Assembly (NCBI GenBank): GCA_964454645.1
Contig: CAYVTM010000011.1
Coordinates: forward strand, 1-51,408
Direction of reading: 5' to 3'
Length of the DNA stretch: 51,408 nt
Source of the DNA: CAYVTM01 sp964454645
GTDB taxonomy: Bacteria > Bacteroidota > Bacteroidia > Sphingobacteriales > Sphingobacteriaceae
Shown: piece by piece, positions 41,945 to 51,408 of the stretch
How positions within the stretch are numbered: position 1 is the stretch's first letter
Layout of the letters: each line of letters opens with the position of its first letter
Translations under genes and position numbers: made by a program
The notes under the pieces: model-generated
The model's database searches: none
What the model saw: the letters and a program-made list of their open reading frames with translations, nothing else
Told to the model about the DNA's origin: nothing

Positions 41945-42051
41945 AAATGAAAAGAGTATTTAAGTTTTCTTCAAAAAAAATATTATTTCTGAAAAAGGTG
42001 CAAGATACCCCTTTCTGTTATAAATATGTTTTCAACTAAAATTGAAAATCC

Positions 42052-42528
42052 TTATCGGGCAATATAAGCCGAATACATCCATACCGATTTTTCCTGATCG
42101 CGGATATAATCACTCATCAAGGCATTGGTTCCTTCATCACCTATTTCGGCTGAAAATAATAAAATTTCTCTTTGTAAAACAATGGTTGTTCTAAAAGAAT
42201 TCAGAATATCTTCTACGGCTTTGATTCCGTCATTGACCGAATTACTTTCTTTAACCGACGACATCTTTTTGTACACGGAATAATTATGATTAGGCGCATG
42301 GCCCAGGGTAAGGATACGCTCGGCAACCTCGTCTATTTTTAACTGGAGCTCACCATACAATTCTTCGAACTTAGCATGTAATTCGAAGAACTTCTCGCCT
42401 TTAATATTCCAATGATATCCGCGTGTATTTTGGTAGAAGATTGAATAGTTCGCCAATAACTCATTCAACTTCTCGGCCAGTTTCTCGGATTGCTTTCCAT
42501 CTAATCCGATTGCATTATATTTTTTCAT
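42052..42528 (-). CDS. dps: Dps family DNA-binding ferritin
   Basis: 158 residues from the ATG at 42528; upstream in-frame codons are not part of it. NTRGYHWNIKGEKFFELHAKFEELY and LKIDEVAERILTLGH hold the ferroxidase His/Asp/Glu residues of the inter-subunit site. Stores iron and protects DNA under peroxide stress. Confidence 0.94.
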   Translation of the reverse strand: MKKYNAIGLDGKQSEKLAEKLNELLANYSIFYQNTRGYHWNIKGEKFFELHAKFEELYGELQLKIDEVAERILTLGHAPNHNYSVYKKMSSVKESNSVNDGIKAVEDILNSFRTTIVLQREILLFSAEIGDEGTNALMSDYIRDQEKSVWMYSAYIAR

Positions 42529-42721
42529 ATTCTTTCGATTTAGGTTTACGCTTATAAATATAACAAATTTATAGGGGGAAAAGTTTCGGATTAAGGACAG
42601 TCTTTTATGAATAAGCGAACAAAGGGGCTCTAAATCAAATACAGGCTTAATAAAGAGACTCCGTACAGGAATAAAAGAGGAATAATACAATCCTTATCAT
42701 CCCTGAAAACCTTTAGAAAAA

Positions 42722-44581
42722 TTAATCCGTTTTTATTCCTAACAGCTGATCGATGGTTTGAGTACTTACCGAATGATAATTCGGGCGTGCTTTTGCATAA
42801 ATATCCAAAGCCATTTTTTTTCCCGCTTCGGTACGAATTAACTCGGAATACAGGGGAGTTAAAAACTTACGGCGCCCCACATTAGTCAGAAACTGTTCGA
42901 GTACGGGATACCCTTTTTTATACTGGTGAACGATTACATAATGTAGCCAGGCTGCCAGGACTTCGTTGTTTCCCGTTTGTGTAAATCCGAACGTAGCATC
43001 GAGATATTTCATTTGATCCACATTTAAACCGACAGGAAGGAAACGTACAAAATGTAACCATTCGTGGCTGCTCCAATTTTTTGTTCGCTCAACATCAACA
43101 ACACCTTCCGAGTGAAAGTTCGCTAAGATATTGTTTACATTTTCTAAACGAGTAGAAATAAACTGCGGACAATTCTCCGGAAGTCCGGGTTTGTATATCC
43201 ATTCCTCAATCCGGATCTTATCGGCTAAGGCTTTATCTCCTTTAATAAATTCTTTTTTATAATACTCCAGGAAGCGTTTATCATCCATTGTTTGAAAAGC
43301 ATGATCTGAAAAATATTTCCGGAGAAAAGCATCAAACTTTTCACGGCCTGCAGCTTGTTCCATCAATATCAGTAAATAAGCTCCTTTTTCGTAAGCAATA
43401 CTGGTAAGGCCATCATCGGGATTACGCCCGCCCAAATCCAGATGTAAGCGTGTATCGGGATCTTCCCTGCCAATCAAATCGAGTTCGGTTTGTAAATCCT
43501 GAAAGCCCAGCACATGTAACATATCCGTATATTCTTTCCCTTCTATTTCTTCCATTATCCTGCGTTCGAAATAAACGGTGAAACCTTCGTTCAGCCAGAA
43601 GTTGTTCCAGTTTGCATTGGTCACTAAATTTCCCGACCATGAATGAGCCAGCTCGTGTGCAATCAAACTCACTAAAGACCTGTCTCCTGCAATAATGGTT
43701 GGCGTTGCGAATGTTAATTCCGGATTTTCCATTCCGCCAAAAGGAAAGCTCGGCGGTAATACCAACACATCGTATCTTCCCCATTGATAAGGCCCGTATA
43801 ATTTTTCGGCAGCCTCCAACATTTTTTGCATACCGGCAAATTCATACGCTGCTTTTTCAATCATGGAATGCTCTCCATACACCCCGGTACGATCACCCAG
43901 TTCCTTATATACTATATCCCCTACCGATAAAGCCATTAAATAAGAAGGAATTGCTTTCTCCTGCCGGAAATGATAAATCCCCGAATCGTTTTTCGACACA
44001 GGGTTTGAAGCGCTCATCACGGCTAACAATTCTTTGGGAACTTTAACACGGGCATCGTAGGTAAAGCGAATACCCGGGCCGTCCTGACAAGGGATCCAAG
44101 TTCTGGCAAGTATTGCCTGCGATTGTGTAAACAGGAATGGATATTTTTTATCAGCAGTTTGATGCGGGCTCAACCATTGCAGAGCTTCTGCCTGTGGTGA
44201 GGTACTGTAAAAAATATGTATCTTTTTTCTTTCGCCGTTTAGTGCGATGCGCAATGCAGCACCCATAAAACCGGAACCCGGAACTAATTCAAATTGTAAA
44301 TCGCGGGTACCATCGGCATTCAACACTTTTGTTATCTGAAGATCTTTCGTATCTAAATAAATAGTATCCGCAGTACCCGAGATTTCAATCTCGTAGCTTG
44401 CCACACCTTCAATAATCTTTTTATCAAAATCGACATGAATGTTTAAAGACAAATGTTTTACAACAGCTTCATTCGGTTTAGCAAATGTATGCTGATCGTG
44501 GATGTACGTATTGGTTAATATTTGTTGCTCGTTACATGCAAAACTGAACAAAACCGGTAACGCAATTAAAATTTTTCTCAT
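42722..44581 (-). CDS. M1 family metallopeptidase (LTA4-hydrolase-like)
   Basis: 619 residues from the ATG at 44581. Lipoprotein signal with lipobox FSFAC (Cys16). Substrate motif GGMENPE (282-288), zinc motif HELAHSWSG (309-317) with the distal Glu in NEGF (332): HExxH-x18-E. C-terminal helical domain as in leukotriene A4 hydrolase-type aminopeptidases. Likely a periplasmic aminopeptidase anchored to a membrane. Confidence 0.92.
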   Translation of the reverse strand: MRKILIALPVLFSFACNEQQILTNTYIHDQHTFAKPNEAVVKHLSLNIHVDFDKKIIEGVASYEIEISGTADTIYLDTKDLQITKVLNADGTRDLQFELVPGSGFMGAALRIALNGERKKIHIFYSTSPQAEALQWLSPHQTADKKYPFLFTQSQAILARTWIPCQDGPGIRFTYDARVKVPKELLAVMSASNPVSKNDSGIYHFRQEKAIPSYLMALSVGDIVYKELGDRTGVYGEHSMIEKAAYEFAGMQKMLEAAEKLYGPYQWGRYDVLVLPPSFPFGGMENPELTFATPTIIAGDRSLVSLIAHELAHSWSGNLVTNANWNNFWLNEGFTVYFERRIMEEIEGKEYTDMLHVLGFQDLQTELDLIGREDPDTRLHLDLGGRNPDDGLTSIAYEKGAYLLILMEQAAGREKFDAFLRKYFSDHAFQTMDDKRFLEYYKKEFIKGDKALADKIRIEEWIYKPGLPENCPQFISTRLENVNNILANFHSEGVVDVERTKNWSSHEWLHFVRFLPVGLNVDQMKYLDATFGFTQTGNNEVLAAWLHYVIVHQYKKGYPVLEQFLTNVGRRKFLTPLYSELIRTEAGKKMALDIYAKARPNYHSVSTQTIDQLLGIKTD

Positions 44582-44662
44582 GTGTTTTTCGCTATCTAAC
44601 GAAACTACGGGTAAATATGCAATTGTGCAAATATTGCTATTGATTGACATAGGCAGAAAAAT

Positions 44663-44688
44663 AGTAACAAAGTAAATACTTCGTTACT
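44663..44688 (-). terminator. Probable terminator after the OmpA/PD40 gene
   Basis: AGTAAC-a-AAGTA pairs with TACTT-c-GTTACT, one internal mismatch; on the minus strand ATTTTTC follows. Weak stem, but well placed. Confidence 0.5.
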
Positions 44689-44710
44689 ATATATAAATTT
44701 AAAAGAATGG

Positions 44711-46870
44711 TTATTTCAAGAATCCGGTTACTTTAAATTCGGTTCTTCGGTTTTGCTGATGCATTTCTTCTGAACAGCTAACTCCATTGCTACATTCGTT
44801 CACAAGCATACTTTCTCCATAACCTTGTCCGATTATTCGATCAGAGGCAATACCTTTACTTACAATATATGCAGCAGAAGATTTTGCACGTTTATCGGAA
44901 AGTGTCATGTTCGAAGCATCAGAGCCGCGAGAGTCGGTGTGCGATCCTAATTCAATAATGATATCCGGATTTTCGATCATCAGTGAAACAATCTTATCTA
45001 ATTCGAGTGCAGCATCTTTACGGATGTTCCATTTACCCAGGTCAAAATAAATGTTATCAATTTTAATGGCTTTACCAATAATGATAGGGGCCATTTGTAT
45101 GTCTTTCACAAAACCGATATCTGCTTTTCCGGCTATACCACATTCAACGGTACGCGTATCCAACTGTGCTTCGCCTGCAAAAAATTTATCTTTGTTAACT
45201 TTTATATCATACACAATTCCCCGCACTACTGCATTGTATTTATAAAATCCGTTAGAGTCAGTAATAATTTTCGCGAGGGCTTGTCCTGTCAACCGGTTTG
45301 AAATCGTTACCCATGCACTGTCAATTTTCTCACCGTTATCTTTATTGGTAATGGTACCTTGTAAAGTACAGGTATTAAATTTTGCAAGCTTAATAATAAA
45401 GGTTTCTTTAGGATCAACGTTTGATAATGCCGCGTTTTTCATTTGATAGTTTTGTGCAGTAGCTGTTGCGGTATAGATGGTATTCTGTTCCAGTTCAACC
45501 GAAAAAATACCGGTACCCGAAAGCGGTAAAATCGGATCGCGAAACTGAGGAGTAAACAACTTCAGCTCCGATCCGGCAATAGCAATTCCGCTAAGGCTGT
45601 CGACAACATGGATTTTTAGACCTTTCGCAGGGCGCAGATTGACGGAATAAATATCATCATTAATACCGTTATTGCCACGATCGGAGCTGAAGAATCCTTT
45701 TGTAGAATCAGGAAAAAATACCAACCCGAAATCATCGCCGGAAGAGTTAAGCGGAGCCCCCGGGTTTTGCGCTTTTTTGTCTGCCGCTAAAATGTCGTAG
45801 CTGTATATATCCAACCCACCTAAGCCCCCATGGCCGTTCGAAGCGAAATATAGTTTATAGTCGGTAGTGATAAAGGGAAACAATTCATCACCTTTGGTAT
45901 TTACTAAAGGTCCCATGTTTACAGGCTCTCCCCAGGTATTATCAGACATAAGCTTCGACATATACAAATCCATCCCCCCGAAACCTCCGGGCCTGTTCGA
46001 AGCGAAATACAGAATTTTACCATCGGGGCTTAAAGCAGGATGAGCATGTGCATAATCCTTGCTATTGTATGAAAACTTATCTGTACGCTTCCATTTTTCG
46101 TTTTCGGATTTGGCGCTAAGAATTTTCAGGTTTTTATATCCTTTATCGGATTTAGCTTTCGGATTATTTGCGGTATAATAGATTTCTTTCCCGTCAGCAG
46201 AAAAGGTAAAAGGCCCCGTATTTAATTTTGTTTTCAATTCCGGAGCAAATGGTTCGGGATTTGAATAACCATCCGTAGCAGAAACTTTAAAGAGGGAAAC
46301 AAATTTCTCATCGGTCCAGGAATGCTTACGACGAACGAAAGAAGAATAAGTTCTTGAAGAAGCAAAGACAACATCATTTCCGTAAATCCCGGGAGCATAA
46401 TCAGATTCTTCCGAATTAAAAGGAAGCCGCCAGATTTTTATATTTGCTGTATCGCCATGCATTAATTCACTCAGATGTTGAATAGAGCTCAGGTATTCAG
46501 CAACTCTGGGATCATTCAGCACCTGCACTTCAGGATGTGTAAACCATTTGCGAGCCTCTTCATATTTTCCGTTTTTCAACAGCGCTTCAGCATAATAAAA
46601 CTTGCTCATAGGCTGAACATCATTTATTGCCAAGCGGGAGTACCAAAATTCCGATTTCCCGGTATTGCTTGTCAGGCGATAACTTTCGGCTAATCTACGC
46701 ATGGGTTGGATTCGTGAGCTATCCTGCTTCAGTAAATATTCATACAAAGGAATAGCATCCGAATATGCCAGGGTATTATAATATTTATCGGCCTTACGCA
46801 AGACACTTCTCTGAGCAAAAGCTGATAGTGAGATGATAGTGATGGTAACAATTAGTATTATTTTTTTCAT
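44711..46870 (-). CDS. OmpA family protein with PD40 propeller (PorE-like)
   Basis: 719 residues from the ATG at 46870. Signal peptide; TPR-like region (about 25-120: YYNTLAYSDAIPLYEYLLKQD...); PD40/WD40-like propeller repeats (about 150-420: ALSPDGKILYFASNRPGGFGG, ITTDYKLYFASNGHGGLGGLD); a carboxypeptidase-regulatory-like segment (about 505-590); and a C-terminal OmpA domain with ELGSHTDSRGSDASN binding peptidoglycan. This is the order of PorE of the T9SS, but without a lipobox. It follows the PorP/SprF gene directly, so both likely serve the secretion and anchoring of the adhesin. Confidence 0.9.
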   Translation of the reverse strand: MKKIILIVTITIISLSAFAQRSVLRKADKYYNTLAYSDAIPLYEYLLKQDSSRIQPMRRLAESYRLTSNTGKSEFWYSRLAINDVQPMSKFYYAEALLKNGKYEEARKWFTHPEVQVLNDPRVAEYLSSIQHLSELMHGDTANIKIWRLPFNSEESDYAPGIYGNDVVFASSRTYSSFVRRKHSWTDEKFVSLFKVSATDGYSNPEPFAPELKTKLNTGPFTFSADGKEIYYTANNPKAKSDKGYKNLKILSAKSENEKWKRTDKFSYNSKDYAHAHPALSPDGKILYFASNRPGGFGGMDLYMSKLMSDNTWGEPVNMGPLVNTKGDELFPFITTDYKLYFASNGHGGLGGLDIYSYDILAADKKAQNPGAPLNSSGDDFGLVFFPDSTKGFFSSDRGNNGINDDIYSVNLRPAKGLKIHVVDSLSGIAIAGSELKLFTPQFRDPILPLSGTGIFSVELEQNTIYTATATAQNYQMKNAALSNVDPKETFIIKLAKFNTCTLQGTITNKDNGEKIDSAWVTISNRLTGQALAKIITDSNGFYKYNAVVRGIVYDIKVNKDKFFAGEAQLDTRTVECGIAGKADIGFVKDIQMAPIIIGKAIKIDNIYFDLGKWNIRKDAALELDKIVSLMIENPDIIIELGSHTDSRGSDASNMTLSDKRAKSSAAYIVSKGIASDRIIGQGYGESMLVNECSNGVSCSEEMHQQNRRTEFKVTGFLK

Positions 46871-46881
46871 TGATTCCAAGC

Positions 46882-47814
46882 TCAAAAATATCTGGGTGAA
46901 GTAATTCGTTTTTTGTAATAATTAAACATGTAGTTTATAGAAAACTCATGAGAACCTGCATTGTATTTACGCAACGTGCTAATCGAATAATCGTATGAAT
47001 AACCAATGCGTATCTGTGGCATCGGATGAACAGCGATGAGGGCATTTACGGCGTCTCCCGAACGATATCCTGCACCAAGCCATAAGACATTATTCATAAA
47101 GAAAGCCATATTGAGATCGTACTCTATCGGTGCGTTCACAACGGTCTTAACCATGAAAGAAGGTTTAATTTTAAACATGGGGTTCACATTAAACACATAG
47201 CCCGAAGCGAGAAAATAGTGCAAATCCTCCATTCTGAAACTGCTTGTCACACGTTCTACCTCCAGATTTTGATTCAATACCAGCTTGTTTATCAGTAAAC
47301 GTGGAACAGAAAAGCTCAAGTAATATCCTCCGGTAGCATAATACAAACCGGTACCAAAATTCGGAGCCAGATTTGTTCCGGTATTTGCCGAAAAATGCCT
47401 GTCGGAACCGTCGGTAGTATTAACATTCAGAAGGCTTTCCTGAATACCGTCAACTCCCCCCAGTACACCTAATGCAAGTGTGCCTTTATTCAGACGGATA
47501 CGGTACGCATAGTTTACAAACACACCGTTTTGATTGGTAACACCAATCGCATCGCTATATACCGTTAAGCCGAGCCCGACTTTGTTCTTCATTACCGGGG
47601 CATGTGCCGTAAAGGTTTTTGTAACCGGTGCGCCTTCAATATTTTGCCATTGCTTACGATACAAGGCAGATAGGGAAAGCGCCTCGTGCGAACCCGAATA
47701 TGCCGGATTAATAAACATTTCGTTGAATGAATATTGTGTAAACATCGGCTCATACTGAGCGAATGATGTACCTGCACAAAGCATGCAGAATAACATTAGG
47801 GTTAAGCGTTTCAT
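46882..47814 (-). CDS. PorP/SprF family type IX secretion outer-membrane protein
   Basis: 310 residues from the ATG at 47814. Signal peptide, then QYEPMFTQYSFNEMFINPAYSGSHEALSLSALYRKQW, the PorP/SprF signature, and many beta strands of a 14-stranded barrel. SprF-like proteins are needed to export type B sorting-domain proteins such as SprB; the gene follows such a protein here. Confidence 0.94.
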   Translation of the reverse strand: MKRLTLMLFCMLCAGTSFAQYEPMFTQYSFNEMFINPAYSGSHEALSLSALYRKQWQNIEGAPVTKTFTAHAPVMKNKVGLGLTVYSDAIGVTNQNGVFVNYAYRIRLNKGTLALGVLGGVDGIQESLLNVNTTDGSDRHFSANTGTNLAPNFGTGLYYATGGYYLSFSVPRLLINKLVLNQNLEVERVTSSFRMEDLHYFLASGYVFNVNPMFKIKPSFMVKTVVNAPIEYDLNMAFFMNNVLWLGAGYRSGDAVNALIAVHPMPQIRIGYSYDYSISTLRKYNAGSHEFSINYMFNYYKKRITSPRYF

Positions 47815-47848
47815 TTTATATGTTATTGTTTTCATTTTTCCTGTTTAA

Positions 47849-50800
47849 CTATTTCCGAATGATAATATACCCCGTAACCGGTTTCACTCCCGATACTCCA
47901 AAATCAAGTATGTAGAAGTATGTTCCGTTCGGTAATAAACCTTCGTTGAGCACAAGCCCGCCGCTATTGGTTGATGTACCCCCCCAACTGTTATCGTATG
48001 GAGCTTTCTCATACACTTTATTTCCCCAACGGTTAAAAATTTCCAGTTTATTATTCGGGAAGTTCTCTATACCCGGTATTACCAGATTATCGTTTACACC
48101 ATCACCATCCGGAGAGTATCCGTTCGGAACGAAGAGTTTAATTGTCACATCCGTAACCAGGTCTTCAAATACATCAGCCGGATTACCGTTTCCATTCGGA
48201 TCGGGATCTGCTCCTTTTACGGAAACATCCGAAACGACAGTATCGAGGTTTGCCGCTTTCGCATAAACCCTGAGGCTGCTGAAATAGGTTGAAACCGGGC
48301 TGTTGGTAGCAACATTCACTGTTAAGGATATTGTTGCCCTTTCGTTGATGTTCAGCTTGCTTAAGCTTGTATCCAACATGTCAGACACTGTAGTTCCATT
48401 AAAGAGCGGATTGATCACCAGATTACCTGTTGATGATACGGATACAACCGAATAGACTGCCGGTGCAGGGAAGGTCTGACTCAAATTATTTTTCAATTTC
48501 AAATCGACCAGATCCATATTACCCAAATTCCCGATATTGATTCTGTAAGTGAATGTGTAAGAGCCATCCGGTTGTAATGCCGGAACAGATACTACCTCAT
48601 TCGCAATACCGATAACAGGATTTGCAGCAAAGGATACATGAATATATACCGTAGCAGTATCACATAAGTATGGAATACCGTTATCGCAAACTACATAAGT
48701 AAATGTATCGCTGCCTACATACCCTGCAATTGGCGCATAGCGATAAGTTCCATCAGCATTGAATACGATGTTTCCAAACTGTGGATTTGAAAGTATCGCA
48801 AAAGCTAAGACATCCGTAGTATCCGGATCGGAATCGTTGGCAGCGACCGTACCGTTCCATACCATATCCTGCGGGATTTGTATCGTATCGTTGACAGCGA
48901 CCGGCGCTTTGTTTGGAATCGTTGCACCAAGGACATGAATGGTAACAAGTGCAGTGTCGCATAAGGTCGGATTACCATCATCACATACTACGTATCGGAA
49001 GCTGTCTGTACCCATAAAGTTTGCATTCGGAGTATAAAGGAATAAGCCTTCCTGAGAAAGAATAAGCTGCCCGTTTGCGGGTGATCCGTTTGCAGCGATC
49101 ATAAAGGATAATAAATCTCCGTCGATATCCGTATCGTTAACAGAAACATCGCCATTAATTGCACTATCCACACGAGTGATGTAAGCATCGTTCATCGCCA
49201 CCGGCGCATCATTTACAGGTAGAACCGTGATGACCAACCGGGCGGTATCGCATAAAGATCCGGTATCACATACACGATAGGTCAGAGTATCCGTTCCAAC
49301 AAAGTTTAACATTGGATTATAGATATATGTACCATCCGTGTTGAAATTGATAAGCCCCTTCTTCACATCTGTAATTATACTATACAGCAATGCATCGTTA
49401 TCAAAATCACTATCGTTTGCAGATACCGTTGCTGATAATTCCTGATCTTCATTTACGCTTTCCGTATCATTTATTGCAGATGGCGGAGTGTTTATACGGA
49501 TAAACAACCCGGCTGTATCAGACTCGAATCCGGCTGTATCTGCAATCGTGTAGAATAAGGTATCTAAGCCTGAGAAGTTCAATGCCGGAGTATAAAGTAT
49601 CGCACCATTTGCGTTCACGGATGCTGTTCCATACTTAGGCTGTAAAGTAATATTTACTGATGACCGGTCGATGCGATAATCTCCTTCGATATCATTCGAA
49701 GGCACATCAGCAGATATTACAATATTCGGATTGCTACGTGCTTCATCGCTTATTGCAAGCGGCGGATTTACAACTAACATATATACCATCGCCGTATCGG
49801 ATAATCCGACTACATCCGTGATGCTGTATAAGAAAGAATCCATACCGGTAAATCCGGATGCCGGCATATAGCTTATAGTCTGATCCGGATTCACTGTCAG
49901 GAGCCCGTTCTCTTGCGAGTTTAAATTGATAACCGTTACGACAAGATTTCCATTTTCGAAATCGCTATCATTATTCAATACAGAAATTGTACGTACACAG
50001 TTTCTACGTGTTGTATCCACATCGGCAAGCGCTATCGGCGCACGATTAAACGGCTCTGCAATACAGAATGGCGATGCCGGCGGATAGCTTACCGTTTCAG
50101 TCTGAGTAGGATTGACAGAGACTAATATCTGCGCATCAGGCCTTACATTTTCATATCCATCCGCACCCTGAACCCATACACCATTTTCGATATACCATCC
50201 CGGCCAGTCGATAATATTTCCCTCCGTATCTAATACAGCGCCCGGCCACAATACCTCTCCATTCAATGGTAATCCGGTTAAGATGTAGGGAGGATTTAAT
50301 GAAGTACCGTCTCCGTTTAGCCAGGTGATGGTTACATCGTCTGCTGTTCCCGGAGTAAAGTTTGGAACAACGGTGTATTCCAGATAAGGAACATCGTTAC
50401 GGCAAACCTGATTGGTTATGATTTGTAAACCTCTGCCGATTGTAATGGTAACATCAGCCTCATCGCAATTTACCGGATTTTCTTTTTCACAAATGCTGTA
50501 ACGTGCTGTATAAGTCCCTTCGAATGTTCCTGCAGGAACAAGTACTTCTCCCGAAGACTGAATAGAAAGTCCTGCTATACCACCATCGCTTACCAGGCTT
50601 ACAATAACATTCGTATCTGTTAAGCTTAGTCCGTTAAACATATCATTGCTTAATACGTTTCCGGCAATACCTCCATGCGCACCATTAAGCGGATTTGAGA
50701 ATGTATCGTTGATTGCTTCGAGAAGCAATACAGGAACCTGGATTCGTACTGTTGCTATATTCGATGTTAATCCCAACACATCTTTTACGGTATAGGTCAA

Positions 50801-51408
50801 GCTGTCCGGCCCTGCATAACCCGCAACAGGAGTGTACGTAAGCACACCGCTTGCCGGGTGGATACTTGCTGTTCCGTTTTTCGGACCGCTGATCATTGTT
50901 GTACTTGTCGGATTGATTGCATTATCTACATCATAATCATTCGACAGAATAACTTTTGTAACAAGCATACGCGGGTTGCTGATAAGTATTGTATCATCAA
51001 CCGCTACCGGTGCATCGTTCACGCTGTTGATGGTAATGATTAGTGTTGCCGTATCGCATAATACCCCATCGCATACTTTATAGGTAAGAGTATCCTTGCC
51101 AAAGTAGTTTAATGAAGGAGTGTAAGTATAAACTCCGTTTGTCCAGGCAATGCTTCCATAATTTACCGAATCGATGATCGTAAAAGTTAATACATCACCG
51201 TCCACATCACTGTCATTGTTTGCTACTGTGCCGGAGGTTGGAGTGTCCTCAGCAGTAGTTTTGCTGTCGTTCTGTGCTACCGGTGCATCGTTAATGCTAT
51301 TGATAGTGATGATCAGTTGCGCTGTATCACAAAGTACCGGATTACCGTTATCGCATACTCTATACGTTAAGGTATCCTGACCGTGATAGTTCAGATGCGG
51401 TGTATAAA
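47849..51408 (-). CDS. Giant cadherin-like repeat adhesin with T9SS type B sorting domain (5'-partial)
   Basis: At least 1185 residues; the frame is open to the right edge, so the N-terminus is missing. About eight Ig/cadherin-like (tandem-95-type) repeats of about 90-100 residues are visible, each with linkers like DAPVAVDDT, then ...NDSDVDGDVLTF and FxGxDTLTYxVCD. A cell-surface domain of non-repeat type (LQIITNQVCRNDVPYLEYTV) interrupts them near the middle. The last 90 residues (LFVPNGYSPDGDGVNDNLVIPG, EIFNRWGNKVYE, YFYILDFG, GYIIIRK) form the gliding-motility-associated type B sorting domain. Likely exported by T9SS and used for surface adhesion or gliding. Confidence 0.93.
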   Translation of the reverse strand, partial: YTPHLNYHGQDTLTYRVCDNGNPVLCDTAQLIITINSINDAPVAQNDSKTTAEDTPTSGTVANNDSDVDGDVLTFTIIDSVNYGSIAWTNGVYTYTPSLNYFGKDTLTYKVCDGVLCDTATLIITINSVNDAPVAVDDTILISNPRMLVTKVILSNDYDVDNAINPTSTTMISGPKNGTASIHPASGVLTYTPVAGYAGPDSLTYTVKDVLGLTSNIATVRIQVPVLLLEAINDTFSNPLNGAHGGIAGNVLSNDMFNGLSLTDTNVIVSLVSDGGIAGLSIQSSGEVLVPAGTFEGTYTARYSICEKENPVNCDEADVTITIGRGLQIITNQVCRNDVPYLEYTVVPNFTPGTADDVTITWLNGDGTSLNPPYILTGLPLNGEVLWPGAVLDTEGNIIDWPGWYIENGVWVQGADGYENVRPDAQILVSVNPTQTETVSYPPASPFCIAEPFNRAPIALADVDTTRRNCVRTISVLNNDSDFENGNLVVTVINLNSQENGLLTVNPDQTISYMPASGFTGMDSFLYSITDVVGLSDTAMVYMLVVNPPLAISDEARSNPNIVISADVPSNDIEGDYRIDRSSVNITLQPKYGTASVNANGAILYTPALNFSGLDTLFYTIADTAGFESDTAGLFIRINTPPSAINDTESVNEDQELSATVSANDSDFDNDALLYSIITDVKKGLINFNTDGTYIYNPMLNFVGTDTLTYRVCDTGSLCDTARLVITVLPVNDAPVAMNDAYITRVDSAINGDVSVNDTDIDGDLLSFMIAANGSPANGQLILSQEGLFLYTPNANFMGTDSFRYVVCDDGNPTLCDTALVTIHVLGATIPNKAPVAVNDTIQIPQDMVWNGTVAANDSDPDTTDVLAFAILSNPQFGNIVFNADGTYRYAPIAGYVGSDTFTYVVCDNGIPYLCDTATVYIHVSFAANPVIGIANEVVSVPALQPDGSYTFTYRINIGNLGNMDLVDLKLKNNLSQTFPAPAVYSVVSVSSTGNLVINPLFNGTTVSDMLDTSLSKLNINERATISLTVNVATNSPVSTYFSSLRVYAKAANLDTVVSDVSVKGADPDPNGNGNPADVFEDLVTDVTIKLFVPNGYSPDGDGVNDNLVIPGIENFPNNKLEIFNRWGNKVYEKAPYDNSWGGTSTNSGGLVLNEGLLPNGTYFYILDFGVSGVKPVTGYIIIRK

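Overview
The window looks like a chromosomal segment of a Bacteroidota bacterium that carries a type IX secretion system (T9SS). The evidence is gldH, a type A and a type B T9SS sorting domain, a PorP/SprF-like protein next to an OmpA/PD40 protein, weak Shine-Dalgarno sequences, and promoter-like TAnnTTTG boxes. I cannot fix the genus.

Left part (1-13571): an integron-like cassette array that runs off the left edge. Ten attC-like repeats, seven of them exactly 126 bp, separate ten complete cassettes. All cassette genes lie on the minus strand. Every cassette starts with GTT plus a variable tag and ends with the reverse complement of its own tag plus AAC. The complementarity therefore belongs to the cassette and not to the repeat, which is the signature of integron cassettes that excise as circles. 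The array ends at 12350 beside a tyrosine recombinase (12447-13571) that reads in the same direction as the cassettes. A textbook Bacteroidota promoter at the 3' end of the recombinase gene points into the array. The cargo is rich in nucleases: a type II restriction-modification pair, an EVE-like/HNH protein, two further HNH proteins, three PD-(D/E)XK-like proteins and a HARE-HTH protein. It also holds a deiminase, a DUF1428 protein, a lipoprotein and a membrane protein. This is the candidate undescribed system: an integron with non-canonical core sites, a recombinase without the usual IntI insert, and mostly defence-like cargo.

Middle part (14211-32290): ordinary chromosome. Present are gldH-ricT-holB, divergent ruvX-def, a higBA toxin-antitoxin pair, the rsfS-ftsH / LUD-lpxH block, birA, dsbD, a tiny T9SS-sorted protein, a large secreted metalloprotease, an rRNA methyltransferase and a DUF47-Pit phosphate uptake pair.

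Right part (32300-44581): a minus-strand run with an NDH-2-like dehydrogenase, a patatin, a DUF308 membrane protein, and a set resembling the Bacillus mhq quinone-detoxification genes (MhqD-like esterase, MhqO-like dioxygenase, DoxX/MhqP-like protein). It continues with flavin and SDR oxidoreductases, a DODA-type dioxygenase, a yceI gene broken by an in-frame TAG, a Crp/Fnr regulator, dps and an M1 aminopeptidase.

Right edge (44711-51408): an OmpA/PD40 protein, a PorP/SprF protein and a giant cadherin-like repeat adhesin with a T9SS type B sorting domain. The adhesin is cut at its N-terminal end by the window edge.
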